From Fibrobacter sp. UWH6 (GTDB lineage: Bacteria; Fibrobacterota; Fibrobacteria; Fibrobacterales; Fibrobacteraceae), in NCBI RefSeq assembly GCF_900142465.1, contig NZ_FRAX01000012.1, forward strand, positions 58,445 through 122,444: DNA of 64,000 bases, written 5' to 3'. The first letter of the stretch is position 1; each line of letters opens with the position of its first letter. Of the stretch, positions 1 to 6,850 are shown in pieces. Made by a program: the position numbers and the translations under genes. The notes beneath the pieces are model-generated. The model was not told where the DNA came from and ran no database searches. It saw nothing but the letters and a program-made list of their open reading frames with translations.

Positions 1-378
1 CCTCGACTCTACGCTAAAAATAGTGTAAACCATAAAAACAAAGGAAGGAACCACATTCAAAACAAGAATCCATCCTGAAATTTTAAACAGTTCCAAAATT
101 CCATTGCCAGCCAAAACAGAAAGCAGTAACCCCAGAAGCAAAGAAACAACAACAACAACCTTACTAACAAAAATACTGCCAACAGAGAATCTTTTCTCAT
201 TGCAAATCGTATAACCATAATACGGAACAAAAGAGAATATTATTACAAAAATATCATCCGTAATAACTGGAACAAGAATTCCGAGTCCGAAAAGAACCAA
301 CGGAAGAATAACACTATGGAAATCCACAGTCTTAACCACATTCACGTTATATGTCTTTTTTCCGTTTCTCATGTCCAT
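1..378 (-). CDS. Membrane protein, truncated by window edge
   Basis: An open minus-strand frame starts at ATG 378 and runs off the left edge after 126 codons without a stop, so only the N-terminal part is visible. After a short polar start (MDMRNGKKTYN) come several strongly hydrophobic stretches, such as ILPLVLFGLGILVPVI, FVIIFSFVPYYGY and VVVVVSLLLGLLL. I read these as three to four membrane helices. A weak ribosome site (GGAAAG) lies about 9 bases upstream. The gene sits beyond the terminator that closes the phage tail operon, so it is either a separate prophage cargo gene or flanking DNA. I do not recognise the family. The frame is clear; the function is unknown. Confidence 0.6.
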   Translation of the reverse strand, partial: MDMRNGKKTYNVNVVKTVDFHSVILPLVLFGLGILVPVITDDIFVIIFSFVPYYGYTICNEKRFSVGSIFVSKVVVVVSLLLGLLLSVLAGNGILELFKISGWILVLNVVPSFVFMVYTIFSVESR

Positions 379-468
379 AATATACATCTTTCCAATGACA
401 AAATTTTACATTCTAGTAAAAATTTTGGTAAAACAACAAAGGAAGGCTATTCCAAGTTGGAACGTAGA

Positions 469-494
469 AAGCCGGAGGATTTCTCCCCCGGCTT
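469..494 (-). terminator. Terminator after tail chaperone gene
   Basis: An 11-bp stem (AAGCCGGGGGA with TCCTCCGGCTT, one G-T wobble) closes on a GAAA tetraloop, followed on the minus strand by TCTACGTT. It lies 25 bases beyond the stop of the frameshifted chaperone product. The U-tract is weak, but the stem and GNRA-type loop are convincing. It appears to end the tail operon. Confidence 0.65.
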
Positions 495-518
495 AGTTTG
501 TCCCTCTCATGAAGATAA

Positions 519-940
519 TCACTTGGCGGTCTTCGGAACTTTCCCATTCACGGTCTTCGGATTTTTCCACTTCAAGAACTTCAGGGCCTGTTTCACGCTG
601 AAGTCAAAGCCTTCTGCATCCAAGTCCATAATCTGGTCATACGGCCAATGGAAAACGCCGGCAAGAACAGCGAAGCCATCATCAAAGTTTAAGCCTCGCC
701 ATCCGCTAAAAAATTCTTAGCAATCCCCACGATTTTCCTGACATCACGGGCGTCCATATTGAGTACGGTATTTTCACTAAGGCCCGTAGCAGCAACCACC
801 AGAGCAATCATGGCGGAACCTTCTCCCCCGGAATTGCCGATTGCCTTGGTATCACGACCCGTATAGGATTCCTTGACGGTTACGGTTTCAATCTTTTCGC
901 CGCCCACCTTCTGAACGGGAACAATCAGCGTATAGTCCAT
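519..940 (-). CDS. Tail assembly chaperone, -1 frameshift fusion product
   Basis: If ribosomes slip back one base at the heptamer at 713-707, translation continues 62 codons in the -1 frame to TGA at 521-519 and gives a protein of about 140 residues. The extension is protein-like and not a random shadow: it contains FDDGFAVLAGVFHWPYDQIM and a basic tail ending in KVPKTAK. It has no good start codon of its own. This is the arrangement known for lambda G/GT and Mu-like phages, where a small share of ribosomes makes the long form, which bridges the tape-measure and tube proteins. The extension and slippery site are seen in the sequence; that frameshifting occurs is inferred from the family. Confidence 0.65.
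689..940 (-). CDS. Phage tail assembly chaperone, short (zero-frame) form
   Basis: This 83-residue protein starts at ATG 940 behind a strong AAAGGAGT ribosome site. Longer in-frame extensions run into the upstream non-coding gap and are unlikely. Its position, just after the tail tube gene, is that of the Mu gp41 / lambda G type tail assembly chaperone, which coats the tape-measure protein during tail assembly. The N-terminal half is beta-rich (MDYTLIVPVQKVGGEKIETV) and the second half helical with an Ala/Leu-rich stretch, as seen in this family. Near the end a T TTT TTA heptamer lies in the zero frame and opens a long -1 extension (see next entry). Sequence similarity to named families is only general; the call rests on size, order and the frameshift site. 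Confidence 0.7.
   Translation of the reverse strand: MDYTLIVPVQKVGGEKIETVTVKESYTGRDTKAIGNSGGEGSAMIALVVAATGLSENTVLNMDARDVRKIVGIAKNFLADGEA
707..713 (-). promoter_or_regulatory. -1 ribosomal frameshift slippery heptamer
   Basis: On the minus strand the zero-frame codons read AAT TTT TTA GCG. This places T TTT TTA, a canonical X XXY YYZ -1 slippery site, 18-24 bases before the zero-frame stop. After a one-base slip the frame reads AGC GGA TGG CGA and stays open for 62 codons. No stem was modelled downstream. Confidence 0.65.
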
Positions 941-1057
941 ATTTTTACTCCTTTTATGGATTGTTGAAATAAGCCGCGCCCAGGATTCGAACCTGATCCA
1001 AATGCAATCGCAATCCTCAAGCCTCTTGCAAGTGGCACCCACGACGCGCGGAGATTT

Positions 1058-1075
1058 GCCCCGCCTTAGCGGGGC
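1058..1075 (-). other. GC-rich hairpin between tail tube and chaperone
   Basis: A perfect 7-bp stem GCCCCGC/GCGGGGC with a 4-base loop lies 37 bases after the tail tube stop. It is followed on the minus strand by AAATCT, not a T-run, so it is more likely an attenuator or RNA stabiliser than a full terminator. It would lower chaperone expression relative to the abundant tube protein. The surrounding gap (941-1111) shows no convincing gene. Confidence 0.4.
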
Positions 1076-1111
1076 GCTTGCCAGGTATCGCTACCCAACA
1101 AGGCGTCAGGT

Positions 1112-1486
1112 TTACTTCTGTTCCTTAGCCGGAGGGCCCTGGAATTCAAAGGAAACTTCGCCTTCTTCGCCACTTTCGCTCGCTACAATGCTGAAGCAGG
1201 CATGGTCCAGAACGACGGTCTTGCCGTTGGGCTTCTGCACGGTGACGGTCGCATCCTTGAGCTGCTGGAGTTCCACCAGGTCAAGACTGTTGGTATCGGT
1301 AATGGTTCCAGAAATCTTTCCGGGGTTATTGCCGACAACCTTGTAACCGTGCAGGCGACCATCGGGACCCAGAACAGGTTCGCGGGTAGGTCCACCAAGC
1401 TCAATGGTGGGCTGGCCCTTCAGGTTATAAAGGACGCCGTTCACCTTGAGTTCGAACACGCCACCAACATCATCAAAATCTGCCAT
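1112..1486 (-). CDS. Phage tail tube protein (Mu M-like)
   Basis: This 124-residue protein fits the contractile-tail tube family, whose hexameric rings form the channel inside the sheath. The sequence is beta-rich with small turn residues. Notable stretches are VGGVFELKVNGVLYNLKGQP near the N-terminus and GHGYKVV/ISGTITD-like strands in the middle, followed by NGKTVVLDHACFSIVAS and a beta-rich end. It lies 12 bases downstream of the sheath gene, the standard sheath-then-tube order in Mu-like phages. Translation probably starts at ATG 1486 behind AAGGAGG. An overlapping 73-residue frame on the same strand is a shadow. Confidence 0.85.
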   Translation of the reverse strand: MADFDDVGGVFELKVNGVLYNLKGQPTIELGGPTREPVLGPDGRLHGYKVVGNNPGKISGTITDTNSLDLVELQQLKDATVTVQKPNGKTVVLDHACFSIVASESGEEGEVSFEFQGPPAKEQK

Positions 1487-1497
1487 CTTCGACCTCC

Positions 1498-3006
1498 TTA
1501 GTCAAACTGCATCTTGGACTTGCCAACGAAGAATTGTTTAATGAGATGAGCCGGAATGAGGAACTGCATTGCATACGGATCATCCTTGTCAAGCATCACC
1601 ACCACATTGGCAGCAAAGTCTTCGTAGTTCTGCGCCAGGCCCTTTTCCACCCAGAACTGGTAACGGCTCAAGAGTTCTGCCTTGCCCAGTTTCGGAGTCA
1701 TCACGACCTGACCTGCACCGAACTTGTTACCGTCACCGGCAAGCTTTGCGTTCGGGTACTTGGCCGACATATAGTTGTTCCAATCCCAACGAAGATAGCT
1801 GAGGGTAAGGACTGTTTCGAGCTGCAAGAATGCAGTGTCCTTGGCTCCTGCGGCATTCTTCTTATAGGTGGTCACCATACGCTTTACGATTACAGACCCG
1901 TCGTCTGCGCCGACAAGGCAGGCACAACCAGACCTGAGCAAGGAATTGTTGCCATCAAAGCCTTCGCGGTCTTCGGGCTTTGGAGCCACAATACCTGCAA
2001 CGGTGTAATTGGACAAGGGGCGTGCAGGGTCGTTGAGAGCCTTGGGGGCGACACAACCAAGCAAAGCAGATGCTTTTTCAAAGCCCGGAGTCGGGGACTT
2101 CGGAAGAGCAGCAAGAACGATTTCCTGGGAATTGAGTTTTTCGCCACGCTTGGTAAAACCAGGATCATCGTCAGTGCCATCGAGGACATCATTACCGTTC
2201 AAAGAGAAGATCATGACGCCGGTCTGCTGGACGGTTGCCTTCCAACGGTAATCAAGCATTTCCTTGATGTAGTCCACATTGGTAGGTTCGTCGGAGCCGA
2301 TTACGATGGCATTGAACCAGGTGCCTTCGCAAATTGCCTTGACGCCTGCGATTGCGTAAGACGGGTCAGCACCGGCACCAGCCATAGCGACCTTGGCAAT
2401 AGTCAAGCCGTCGGGCAGCCTTTCACCCTGATTGTGGTTCCAGCGGATGTCAATGCCATGGCCGCAGGTGCCCTTGTTCTTGGCGGTAAGTTCCACCTTG
2501 GTCTGGGCGTTTTCCGGAACAGCGGCAGTCACAGGAAGATTGTCAATTGCATTGATGGCAGCGGCAGCCTTTGCTGCGATATTCGCAGCAGTATCACCGA
2601 TGGAAACGTTAACAGCGCAAGCCTGGCCAGCGACCATCAGACGCACAACACCTGAAACATTCAACTTATCGCCATCCACAGTAAAGGTCAAGGAGCCCTT
2701 GGCGGCAGCGGCAGAAGAGTCGTCGGCAACAGGCAAAGCCCAAAGTTCGCTGAACTTGGTATTCTTGCGGAAAGCCTTCACCATCAAAGCCAGCTGGGAA
2801 CCATAGCCAAATTCAGCATCGGCCTGTTCGTCGCTGCTAATTTTCACAAGAGTGCCGTTAAGGCTGCTCTTCGAACTGAGCGGCTGACCGATAATCAAGT
2901 TTTTCCACGGCAGTGCGCCGGACTTGGTAGCGTTCGAGCCGTCAAACTCCGTCATGAAAATCGGGTAAAGATTATCAGTCGGGATTTCAGAGAAAGAAAT
3001 ACTCAT
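1498..3006 (-). CDS. Contractile tail sheath protein (Mu L-like)
   Basis: This 502-residue protein is the tail sheath, which surrounds the tube and contracts to drive it into the host envelope. Its length matches Mu gpL. The N-terminus begins with ISFSEIPTDNLYPIFMTEFD, the typical start of these sheaths, followed by GALPWKNLIIGQ. A beta-rich inserted domain with Ala-rich helices (about residues 100-190) precedes the conserved C-terminal core, whose end contains the RWDWNNYMSAKYPNAKL and VVVMLDKDDPYAMQFLIPA stretches. The start overlaps the upstream DUF2635 stop by 4 bases, indicating translational coupling. The large antisense frame over 1534-2655 is a shadow. Contractile tails mean a myovirus-type particle. 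Confidence 0.92.
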   Translation of the reverse strand: MSISFSEIPTDNLYPIFMTEFDGSNATKSGALPWKNLIIGQPLSSKSSLNGTLVKISSDEQADAEFGYGSQLALMVKAFRKNTKFSELWALPVADDSSAAAAKGSLTFTVDGDKLNVSGVVRLMVAGQACAVNVSIGDTAANIAAKAAAAINAIDNLPVTAAVPENAQTKVELTAKNKGTCGHGIDIRWNHNQGERLPDGLTIAKVAMAGAGADPSYAIAGVKAICEGTWFNAIVIGSDEPTNVDYIKEMLDYRWKATVQQTGVMIFSLNGNDVLDGTDDDPGFTKRGEKLNSQEIVLAALPKSPTPGFEKASALLGCVAPKALNDPARPLSNYTVAGIVAPKPEDREGFDGNNSLLRSGCACLVGADDGSVIVKRMVTTYKKNAAGAKDTAFLQLETVLTLSYLRWDWNNYMSAKYPNAKLAGDGNKFGAGQVVMTPKLGKAELLSRYQFWVEKGLAQNYEDFAANVVVMLDKDDPYAMQFLIPAHLIKQFFVGKSKMQFD

Positions 3007-3197
3007 TTCTCGGTCTCCTGGTTTTGGGGTTCATTTTTGACAGAAACCTTCGTCGCGGAAACGACCTTAAGGTTTCCAGAAGCAATAAGGCGTTCAATGT
3101 AGCCGGTCACTTCCACAGTTTCGCCTTCCGGCAAAATCTTTCGATTGTGTTCCGGAATAAAAACTGGAGCGCCAACAGGCTTTACGAATTTTCTCAC
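3003..3197 (-). CDS. DUF2635 protein (Mu gp38-like)
   Basis: This small protein of 64 residues has the DUF2635 pattern: an N-terminal KFVKPVGAPVFIPEHNRKIL, then a Pro-Glu-Gly turn and V.VTGYIERLIASGNL. In Mu-like phages it is always found between the gp37-like tail protein and the sheath gene, as here, and overlaps both neighbours by 4 bases. Its biochemical role is unknown; the position suggests a tail assembly factor. The C-terminal 15 residues are polar and probably disordered. Confidence 0.8.
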   Translation of the reverse strand: MRKFVKPVGAPVFIPEHNRKILPEGETVEVTGYIERLIASGNLKVVSATKVSVKNEPQNQETEK

Positions 3198-3790
3198 GAT
3201 TCAATCCTCAGTTTTGTTTCAAAATCTAAAGGTTCGCCACCATCTGCAGCAACAGAATTCTTCGCGCGCAACCAATCTCTCGTTGGAGCCGTCTTGTCAA
3301 CATGAATCGTAAACGAGACTTCAAAAGAAATCCTGGCAGACCCGCGGTCCGTTTCAGTTCTTTCTGGGTCAGAAAGATTGTTGGCGTAACTTCTGAGAAC
3401 GCACTTGCTCACAAGACCTTCGTAAGGGCCTTTCCAGCTCTTGCAGGGGTCAACGGCAGCAATAATGGCGTTGGCAGCATTATCCAAAAAATCATTCAGG
3501 TCGGAATCGGAATCAACGCCATCCAGGTTATCTTCACCATCCATAAAGGACCTGGCATAAACATCGATATTCAAATCGGCCTTGGCATAATAAAAACGAG
3601 GGTTCGTGGCCTTGTCGTCAAAACTCACGTTTGGAATATTGACTATCACATAGGACTCTTCTTCGGGCCAGATTTTCATCAGCCTTGAAGCAGAAACGTT
3701 TGAGCCGATGCCTTCGATATCAGAATCAATAAGAGTCTGCACGACGGCATGCCTAAAGTCTTTAATACAGGTTAAAGTTCTTTCGCTCAT
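3194..3790 (-). CDS. Tail terminator/completion protein (Mu gp37-like)
   Basis: This 198-residue protein lies where Mu carries gp37 and lambda carries the tail terminator U: upstream of DUF2635 and downstream of the head-tail connector. It begins with TCIKDFRHAVVQTLIDSDI, a helix typical of these proteins, followed by alternating strands such as ESYVIVNIPNVSF and ADLNIDVYARSF, and ends with a beta-rich ISFEVSFTIHV segment. Such proteins cap the growing tail and join it to the head. The call rests mainly on order and overall pattern. It overlaps both flanking genes by 4 bases, so expression is coupled. Confidence 0.65.
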   Translation of the reverse strand: MSERTLTCIKDFRHAVVQTLIDSDIEGIGSNVSASRLMKIWPEEESYVIVNIPNVSFDDKATNPRFYYAKADLNIDVYARSFMDGEDNLDGVDSDSDLNDFLDNAANAIIAAVDPCKSWKGPYEGLVSKCVLRSYANNLSDPERTETDRGSARISFEVSFTIHVDKTAPTRDWLRAKNSVAADGGEPLDFETKLRIES

Positions 3791-4131
3791 TTCGTTTCCT
3801 TGAGTCGATAGACCACGACCCCGTCTTTTTCACTCACAAAATCAATAGCGCTAAGTTTCACAGAAGAGTGAAACGGCGTCGAGCCCAATGTAAACACGTC
3901 ATTCTTGCGGGGCTTGCTTTCTGGAAGGTCGGAAACTCGCACAAACAGACGATGAACATGGGCAATCGCGCCAACATCACCAACGCTTTCGGAAGGGACC
4001 TCGGGGCTGTCGTACAGCCCCTTGATCTCGTAGTTTTCACCACCGCGAGTCAAGGTAACGATTTCACCGAATTCGTTCTCGTTAAAGAACGTCTCGGCAA
4101 GATCAGTCATGAGGTCATCCTTGAAAGACAT
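3787..4131 (-). CDS. Head-tail attachment protein (lambda FII-like)
   Basis: This 114-residue protein resembles the lambda FII family, which completes the head-tail interface after DNA packaging. It shows the characteristic start with Asp, Phe and Asn-rich residues (DLAETFFNENEFGEIVTLTR), then a beta-barrel pattern with GLYDSPEV, a central HRLFVRVSDLP strand and a closing VVYRLKE. It starts 3 bases downstream of the capsid gene and overlaps the next gene, as expected for connector genes of a lambda-type head. Confidence 0.7.
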   Translation of the reverse strand: MSFKDDLMTDLAETFFNENEFGEIVTLTRGGENYEIKGLYDSPEVPSESVGDVGAIAHVHRLFVRVSDLPESKPRKNDVFTLGSTPFHSSVKLSAIDFVSEKDGVVVYRLKETK

Positions 4132-4134
4132 TGT

Positions 4135-5172
4135 TTACACAACCTTACGAGAAATGATTGCGGCACCGTTCATCGGGACAAACAACGGGCTGGATTCTTC
4201 TTCAAGAATCTTGGACTTGCCGTTCTTAATCCAGGTGTAAACGTAAGACTGGCACACATTCAGGGTGCCGTCGGTACCATCTGCGATAGCGCCGTAATGC
4301 ATCTTGAAGCCAGCACCATTACCAATCATGATAATGGAATCCTTGGGAATCAAGTCCAGGTCCTTCTTCTGCTTTCCGTCATAGAAGAATTCATCGTAGG
4401 TAATGATGTCCATGCCAAGGATGTGAGCGGAACGAGTAATGCCTTCCGGATCGGTGTCCTTCGGTTCAATTTCGCCGAACATCATGTTACGCTTGTCCAT
4501 GTATTCCTTGACTGCATCATTCTGGATGAAAGCGTCGAAAGCATCGTTACCCATGATGGTCAAACCGACATTGCCACCACCATTCTTCGAGACCAGACGC
4601 TTCTGGTTCAGAAGATAGAGAATCGGATTGGAACCATTTGCATCAAACTTATCACCAGAAGCTGCGGGAGAAAGGTTTGCAGAAGGGATGTTCAGGTTGA
4701 TGGTTCGCATCAGATTGTCGTCAACCTTAACATCAACCTTACCAGTAGTGATCGCTTCAACAATCTGCTGTTCTTCACGACGTTCGATAGACTGACGAAG
4801 TTCGAGAGCGTCATTCATCAAGCTCTGGAACTTAATCTTTTCAGAACTTTCCTGGCCACCATAGGTAACAATACCGTCTGCCTTAGCAGCAGTTTCGACA
4901 TCGCGCTTGGAAAGATCGCGCCACGGATGCACGGTAGGAGCAGTCACCACAAGGCGTTCAAAGCCATCACGGGCAAGAGCCTTGCCATTTTCGTCATCAT
5001 CGGCAACATAGGAAGCAATGAGATGGGTCTTCTTATTCTGCTGAAGAATAAGAGTCTTAGTCTTGTGCAGTTCAACAGCGCACATACGGCGAAGGAACTG
5101 AGAAGGCTTAAAGTTTTCGCTGGTAAGCTTGGTCAGCTCGTAGCGAGAATCAAGATTGAGTTCACCAGACAT
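4135..5172 (-). CDS. Major capsid protein (lambda E-like)
   Basis: This 345-residue protein matches the lambda gpE capsid family in length and pattern. Near the N-terminus it has FLRRMCAVELHKTKTLILQQ, then VTAPTVHPWRDLSKRDVE, the equivalent of the conserved 'P.i.p...i' region, followed by the spine helix NDALELRQSIERREEQQIVE. The C-terminal part contains the A-domain pattern MGNDAFDAFIQ, KDSIIMIGNG and a final SSPLFVPMNGAAIISRKVV. It forms the icosahedral shell together with the decoration protein encoded just upstream (5188-5538). An AAAGGAGGAC ribosome site lies immediately upstream, fitting high expression. Confidence 0.92.
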   Translation of the reverse strand: MSGELNLDSRYELTKLTSENFKPSQFLRRMCAVELHKTKTLILQQNKKTHLIASYVADDDENGKALARDGFERLVVTAPTVHPWRDLSKRDVETAAKADGIVTYGGQESSEKIKFQSLMNDALELRQSIERREEQQIVEAITTGKVDVKVDDNLMRTINLNIPSANLSPAASGDKFDANGSNPILYLLNQKRLVSKNGGGNVGLTIMGNDAFDAFIQNDAVKEYMDKRNMMFGEIEPKDTDPEGITRSAHILGMDIITYDEFFYDGKQKKDLDLIPKDSIIMIGNGAGFKMHYGAIADGTDGTLNVCQSYVYTWIKNGKSKILEEESSPLFVPMNGAAIISRKVV

Positions 5173-5187
5173 TAGGTCCTCCTTTCA

Positions 5188-5538
5188 TTAGTCCTTTACG
5201 CCGTCAACAGCCTTAAAGAAAAGGCAACGTGCGGCAAGTTCATCCTTAACGGTCTGCACATTGGCACCTTCGCCAATCACAATAGAACCGTCAGCAAAGC
5301 AACCTGTGCGGGCAACGAGAGCATAGCCGCCATTAGCACCAGTATTTACATCCGCCATAAGGCGAGCAACCGGTTTAGCATCACCGGCAACAAGCACAAG
5401 GCCCTTGTCGGCACCAGCGGAATTCACCGCAAGGATTGCACCGCGCTTAAGGTTCTGATTGGCCCCGATCTTTACAACTTCGCTGTGAATCGGGAAATCA
5501 CCTGCGATATCGTTGTCGAAATTGATCTTAGTCGACAT
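5188..5538 (-). CDS. Head decoration protein (lambda D-like)
   Basis: This 116-residue protein is of the lambda gpD type, which trimerises on the expanded capsid and stabilises it after packaging. The pattern DFPIHSEVVKIGANQNLKRG.ILA and later GGYALVARTGCFADGSIVIGEGAN is typical of this family. It sits directly between the protease/scaffold gene and the capsid gene, the usual place. It is separated from the protease stop by 3 bases and from the capsid start by 15 bases. Confidence 0.85.
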   Translation of the reverse strand: MSTKINFDNDIAGDFPIHSEVVKIGANQNLKRGAILAVNSAGADKGLVLVAGDAKPVARLMADVNTGANGGYALVARTGCFADGSIVIGEGANVQTVKDELAARCLFFKAVDGVKD

Positions 5539-5541
5539 TGT

Positions 5542-6006
5542 TTACCCCTTTTTGTAGAATTTGTCTGCAGCTTCCTTGGCCCAATCGGAATGCTTAGAAG
5601 CAGAAGTTTTTTCCTTTTCGCCATCCGGAGTCACGCTGTTTGCGTCAGCGGCGCTCTTTTCAAGAGCGGAAATCGCACGGTCCTTTTCAGATGCGGCAGA
5701 CGGAGCTGTTTCAGCCTTAGCCTTGAATTCGTCACGTTCATTGGCAACGGCTTCAATCTTTTCGGCCATGGCCTTAATCTGATCCTTTGCCTTGGAAAGT
5801 GCAAATGCATTCGCGTCAGCGACGGTCTTGGATTCGTCTTCCATAAAGTTTTTCTTGTCTTCTGCAGAGATTTCAACACCCGCAAAAGCAGCTTCGAAGG
5901 AAGCTACACGGGCCTTGTAATCAGCAATGGCCTGAGCCTTGATAGCTTCCAGATCCACGCCTTCAGCACTTGCTGCGGGAGCAGACTTTTTGTTTTCAGT
6001 AGCCAT
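5542..6006 (-). CDS. Nested scaffold protein (lambda Nu3-like internal start)
   Basis: Inside the protease gene, in the same frame, an ATG at 6006 is preceded by GGAGGTGG (6018-6011) at good spacing. Starting there gives a 154-residue protein beginning MATENKKSAPAASAEGVDLE that consists only of the helical scaffold domain, with long charged helices (KAKDQIKAMAEKIEAVANER). This is how lambda makes Nu3 from within gene C. The ribosome site is seen directly and is stronger than most in this operon; the function is inferred from lambda. Confidence 0.7.
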   Translation of the reverse strand: MATENKKSAPAASAEGVDLEAIKAQAIADYKARVASFEAAFAGVEISAEDKKNFMEDESKTVADANAFALSKAKDQIKAMAEKIEAVANERDEFKAKAETAPSAASEKDRAISALEKSAADANSVTPDGEKEKTSASKHSDWAKEAADKFYKKG

Positions 6007-6840
6007 TACGCCACCTCCAATAGATAGACTTCCCTGAGCCATTTGTTTACAGAGAGCGTCCAGGGAAATCACGCCGTCTGCAAGACCAGCCTTTACAGCA
6101 TCGGCACCGATAAACACGGCACCTTTACCGTAATTGTTGAGTACATCCTGGTAAGTAGTTTCACGATTGCGGGCAACCGTTTCAATAAATACGCTGGCAA
6201 GATCGTTCAGTTCTTTCTTGATCAGAGCCAAGCCTTCGGGAGTATCGGGCGTTGCAGCTTTATCGGGAGACAGGTCAGAAACAACTACCTGCGTCTTGAT
6301 CAAATCCTCGCTCCACTTCGAGAAGCTACACAGTACGCCAATAGAACCAAGAGTGCCATTGTCAGCACAAAAAACTTTTTCACAACTAGACCCAATCCAA
6401 TAGGCGGCAGAACACATCATGCCACCGGTGCGAGCAACAATGCCATACGGCTTTTTACCGCGGGCTTCAAAAATTCGATTACCAAGGTCAGCACAGCCAT
6501 TGACTTCACCACCCGGAGAATTGATGTCAAAGACAATTCCCTTGACGTTATCATCTGCAAGACATTCATCGAAAGCAGCCTGAATAGAATCGTAAGAATC
6601 GCAGCCCCACCAGAACGCATCTTCACCGCGATACATCAGAGAACCGTCAATTTTAATGACGGCAATCCCGTCGTCACGATGTTCGACAGCGTTCACAATA
6701 TCAAGTTCGCCACTTTCCTTGCGAAATCTAAAGCGTCCGTCTTCATCTTCGGTAAATCGCAGGCGGGAAGACGCCAGGATAGAAGCATCTTCGGAGCGCA
6801 TAGCCCACTTTGTACCGATAAACTTCGCCAAAAAATTCAT
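5542..6840 (-). CDS. S49 (SppA/ClpP-fold) prohead protease with C-terminal scaffold
   Basis: The 432-residue product combines a protease domain (about residues 50-270) and a coiled, Lys/Glu/Ala-rich scaffold domain (about 280-432), like lambda gpC. The protease has an S49 pattern: GIAVIKIDGSLMYRG, VKGIVFDINSPGGEV, GGMMCSAAYWIGSS (with the likely nucleophile Ser near residue 144) and NGTLGSIGVL. The protease cleaves scaffold and portal during prohead maturation. The C-terminal region carries a nested ribosome site and start (next entry), so a free scaffold is probably also made. It follows the portal gene by 10 bases. Start ATG 6840. Confidence 0.88.
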   Translation of the reverse strand: MNFLAKFIGTKWAMRSEDASILASSRLRFTEDEDGRFRFRKESGELDIVNAVEHRDDGIAVIKIDGSLMYRGEDAFWWGCDSYDSIQAAFDECLADDNVKGIVFDINSPGGEVNGCADLGNRIFEARGKKPYGIVARTGGMMCSAAYWIGSSCEKVFCADNGTLGSIGVLCSFSKWSEDLIKTQVVVSDLSPDKAATPDTPEGLALIKKELNDLASVFIETVARNRETTYQDVLNNYGKGAVFIGADAVKAGLADGVISLDALCKQMAQGSLSIGGGVMATENKKSAPAASAEGVDLEAIKAQAIADYKARVASFEAAFAGVEISAEDKKNFMEDESKTVADANAFALSKAKDQIKAMAEKIEAVANERDEFKAKAETAPSAASEKDRAISALEKSAADANSVTPDGEKEKTSASKHSDWAKEAADKFYKKG

Positions 6841-6850
6841 TCCTATTTTC

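Noticed and set aside
316..720. 134-residue plus-strand frame over the tail operon end
   Set aside because: It crosses the terminator and is antisense to the chaperone extension and the membrane protein; composition is not protein-like.
965..1045. tRNA-like sequence on the minus strand with a T-arm (GGTTCGAATCC) near the tail chaperone
   Set aside because: A 5-bp T-stem and a partial acceptor can be drawn, but no D-arm or 7-base anticodon loop fits. It is probably chance or a worn relic.
1534..2655. Long plus-strand frame antisense to the sheath gene
   Set aside because: The minus-strand sheath is certain and the antisense frame is a by-product of its codon bias.
3868..5175. 435-residue plus-strand frame antisense to the capsid gene
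   Set aside because: Shadow of the capsid and connector genes; no family resemblance.
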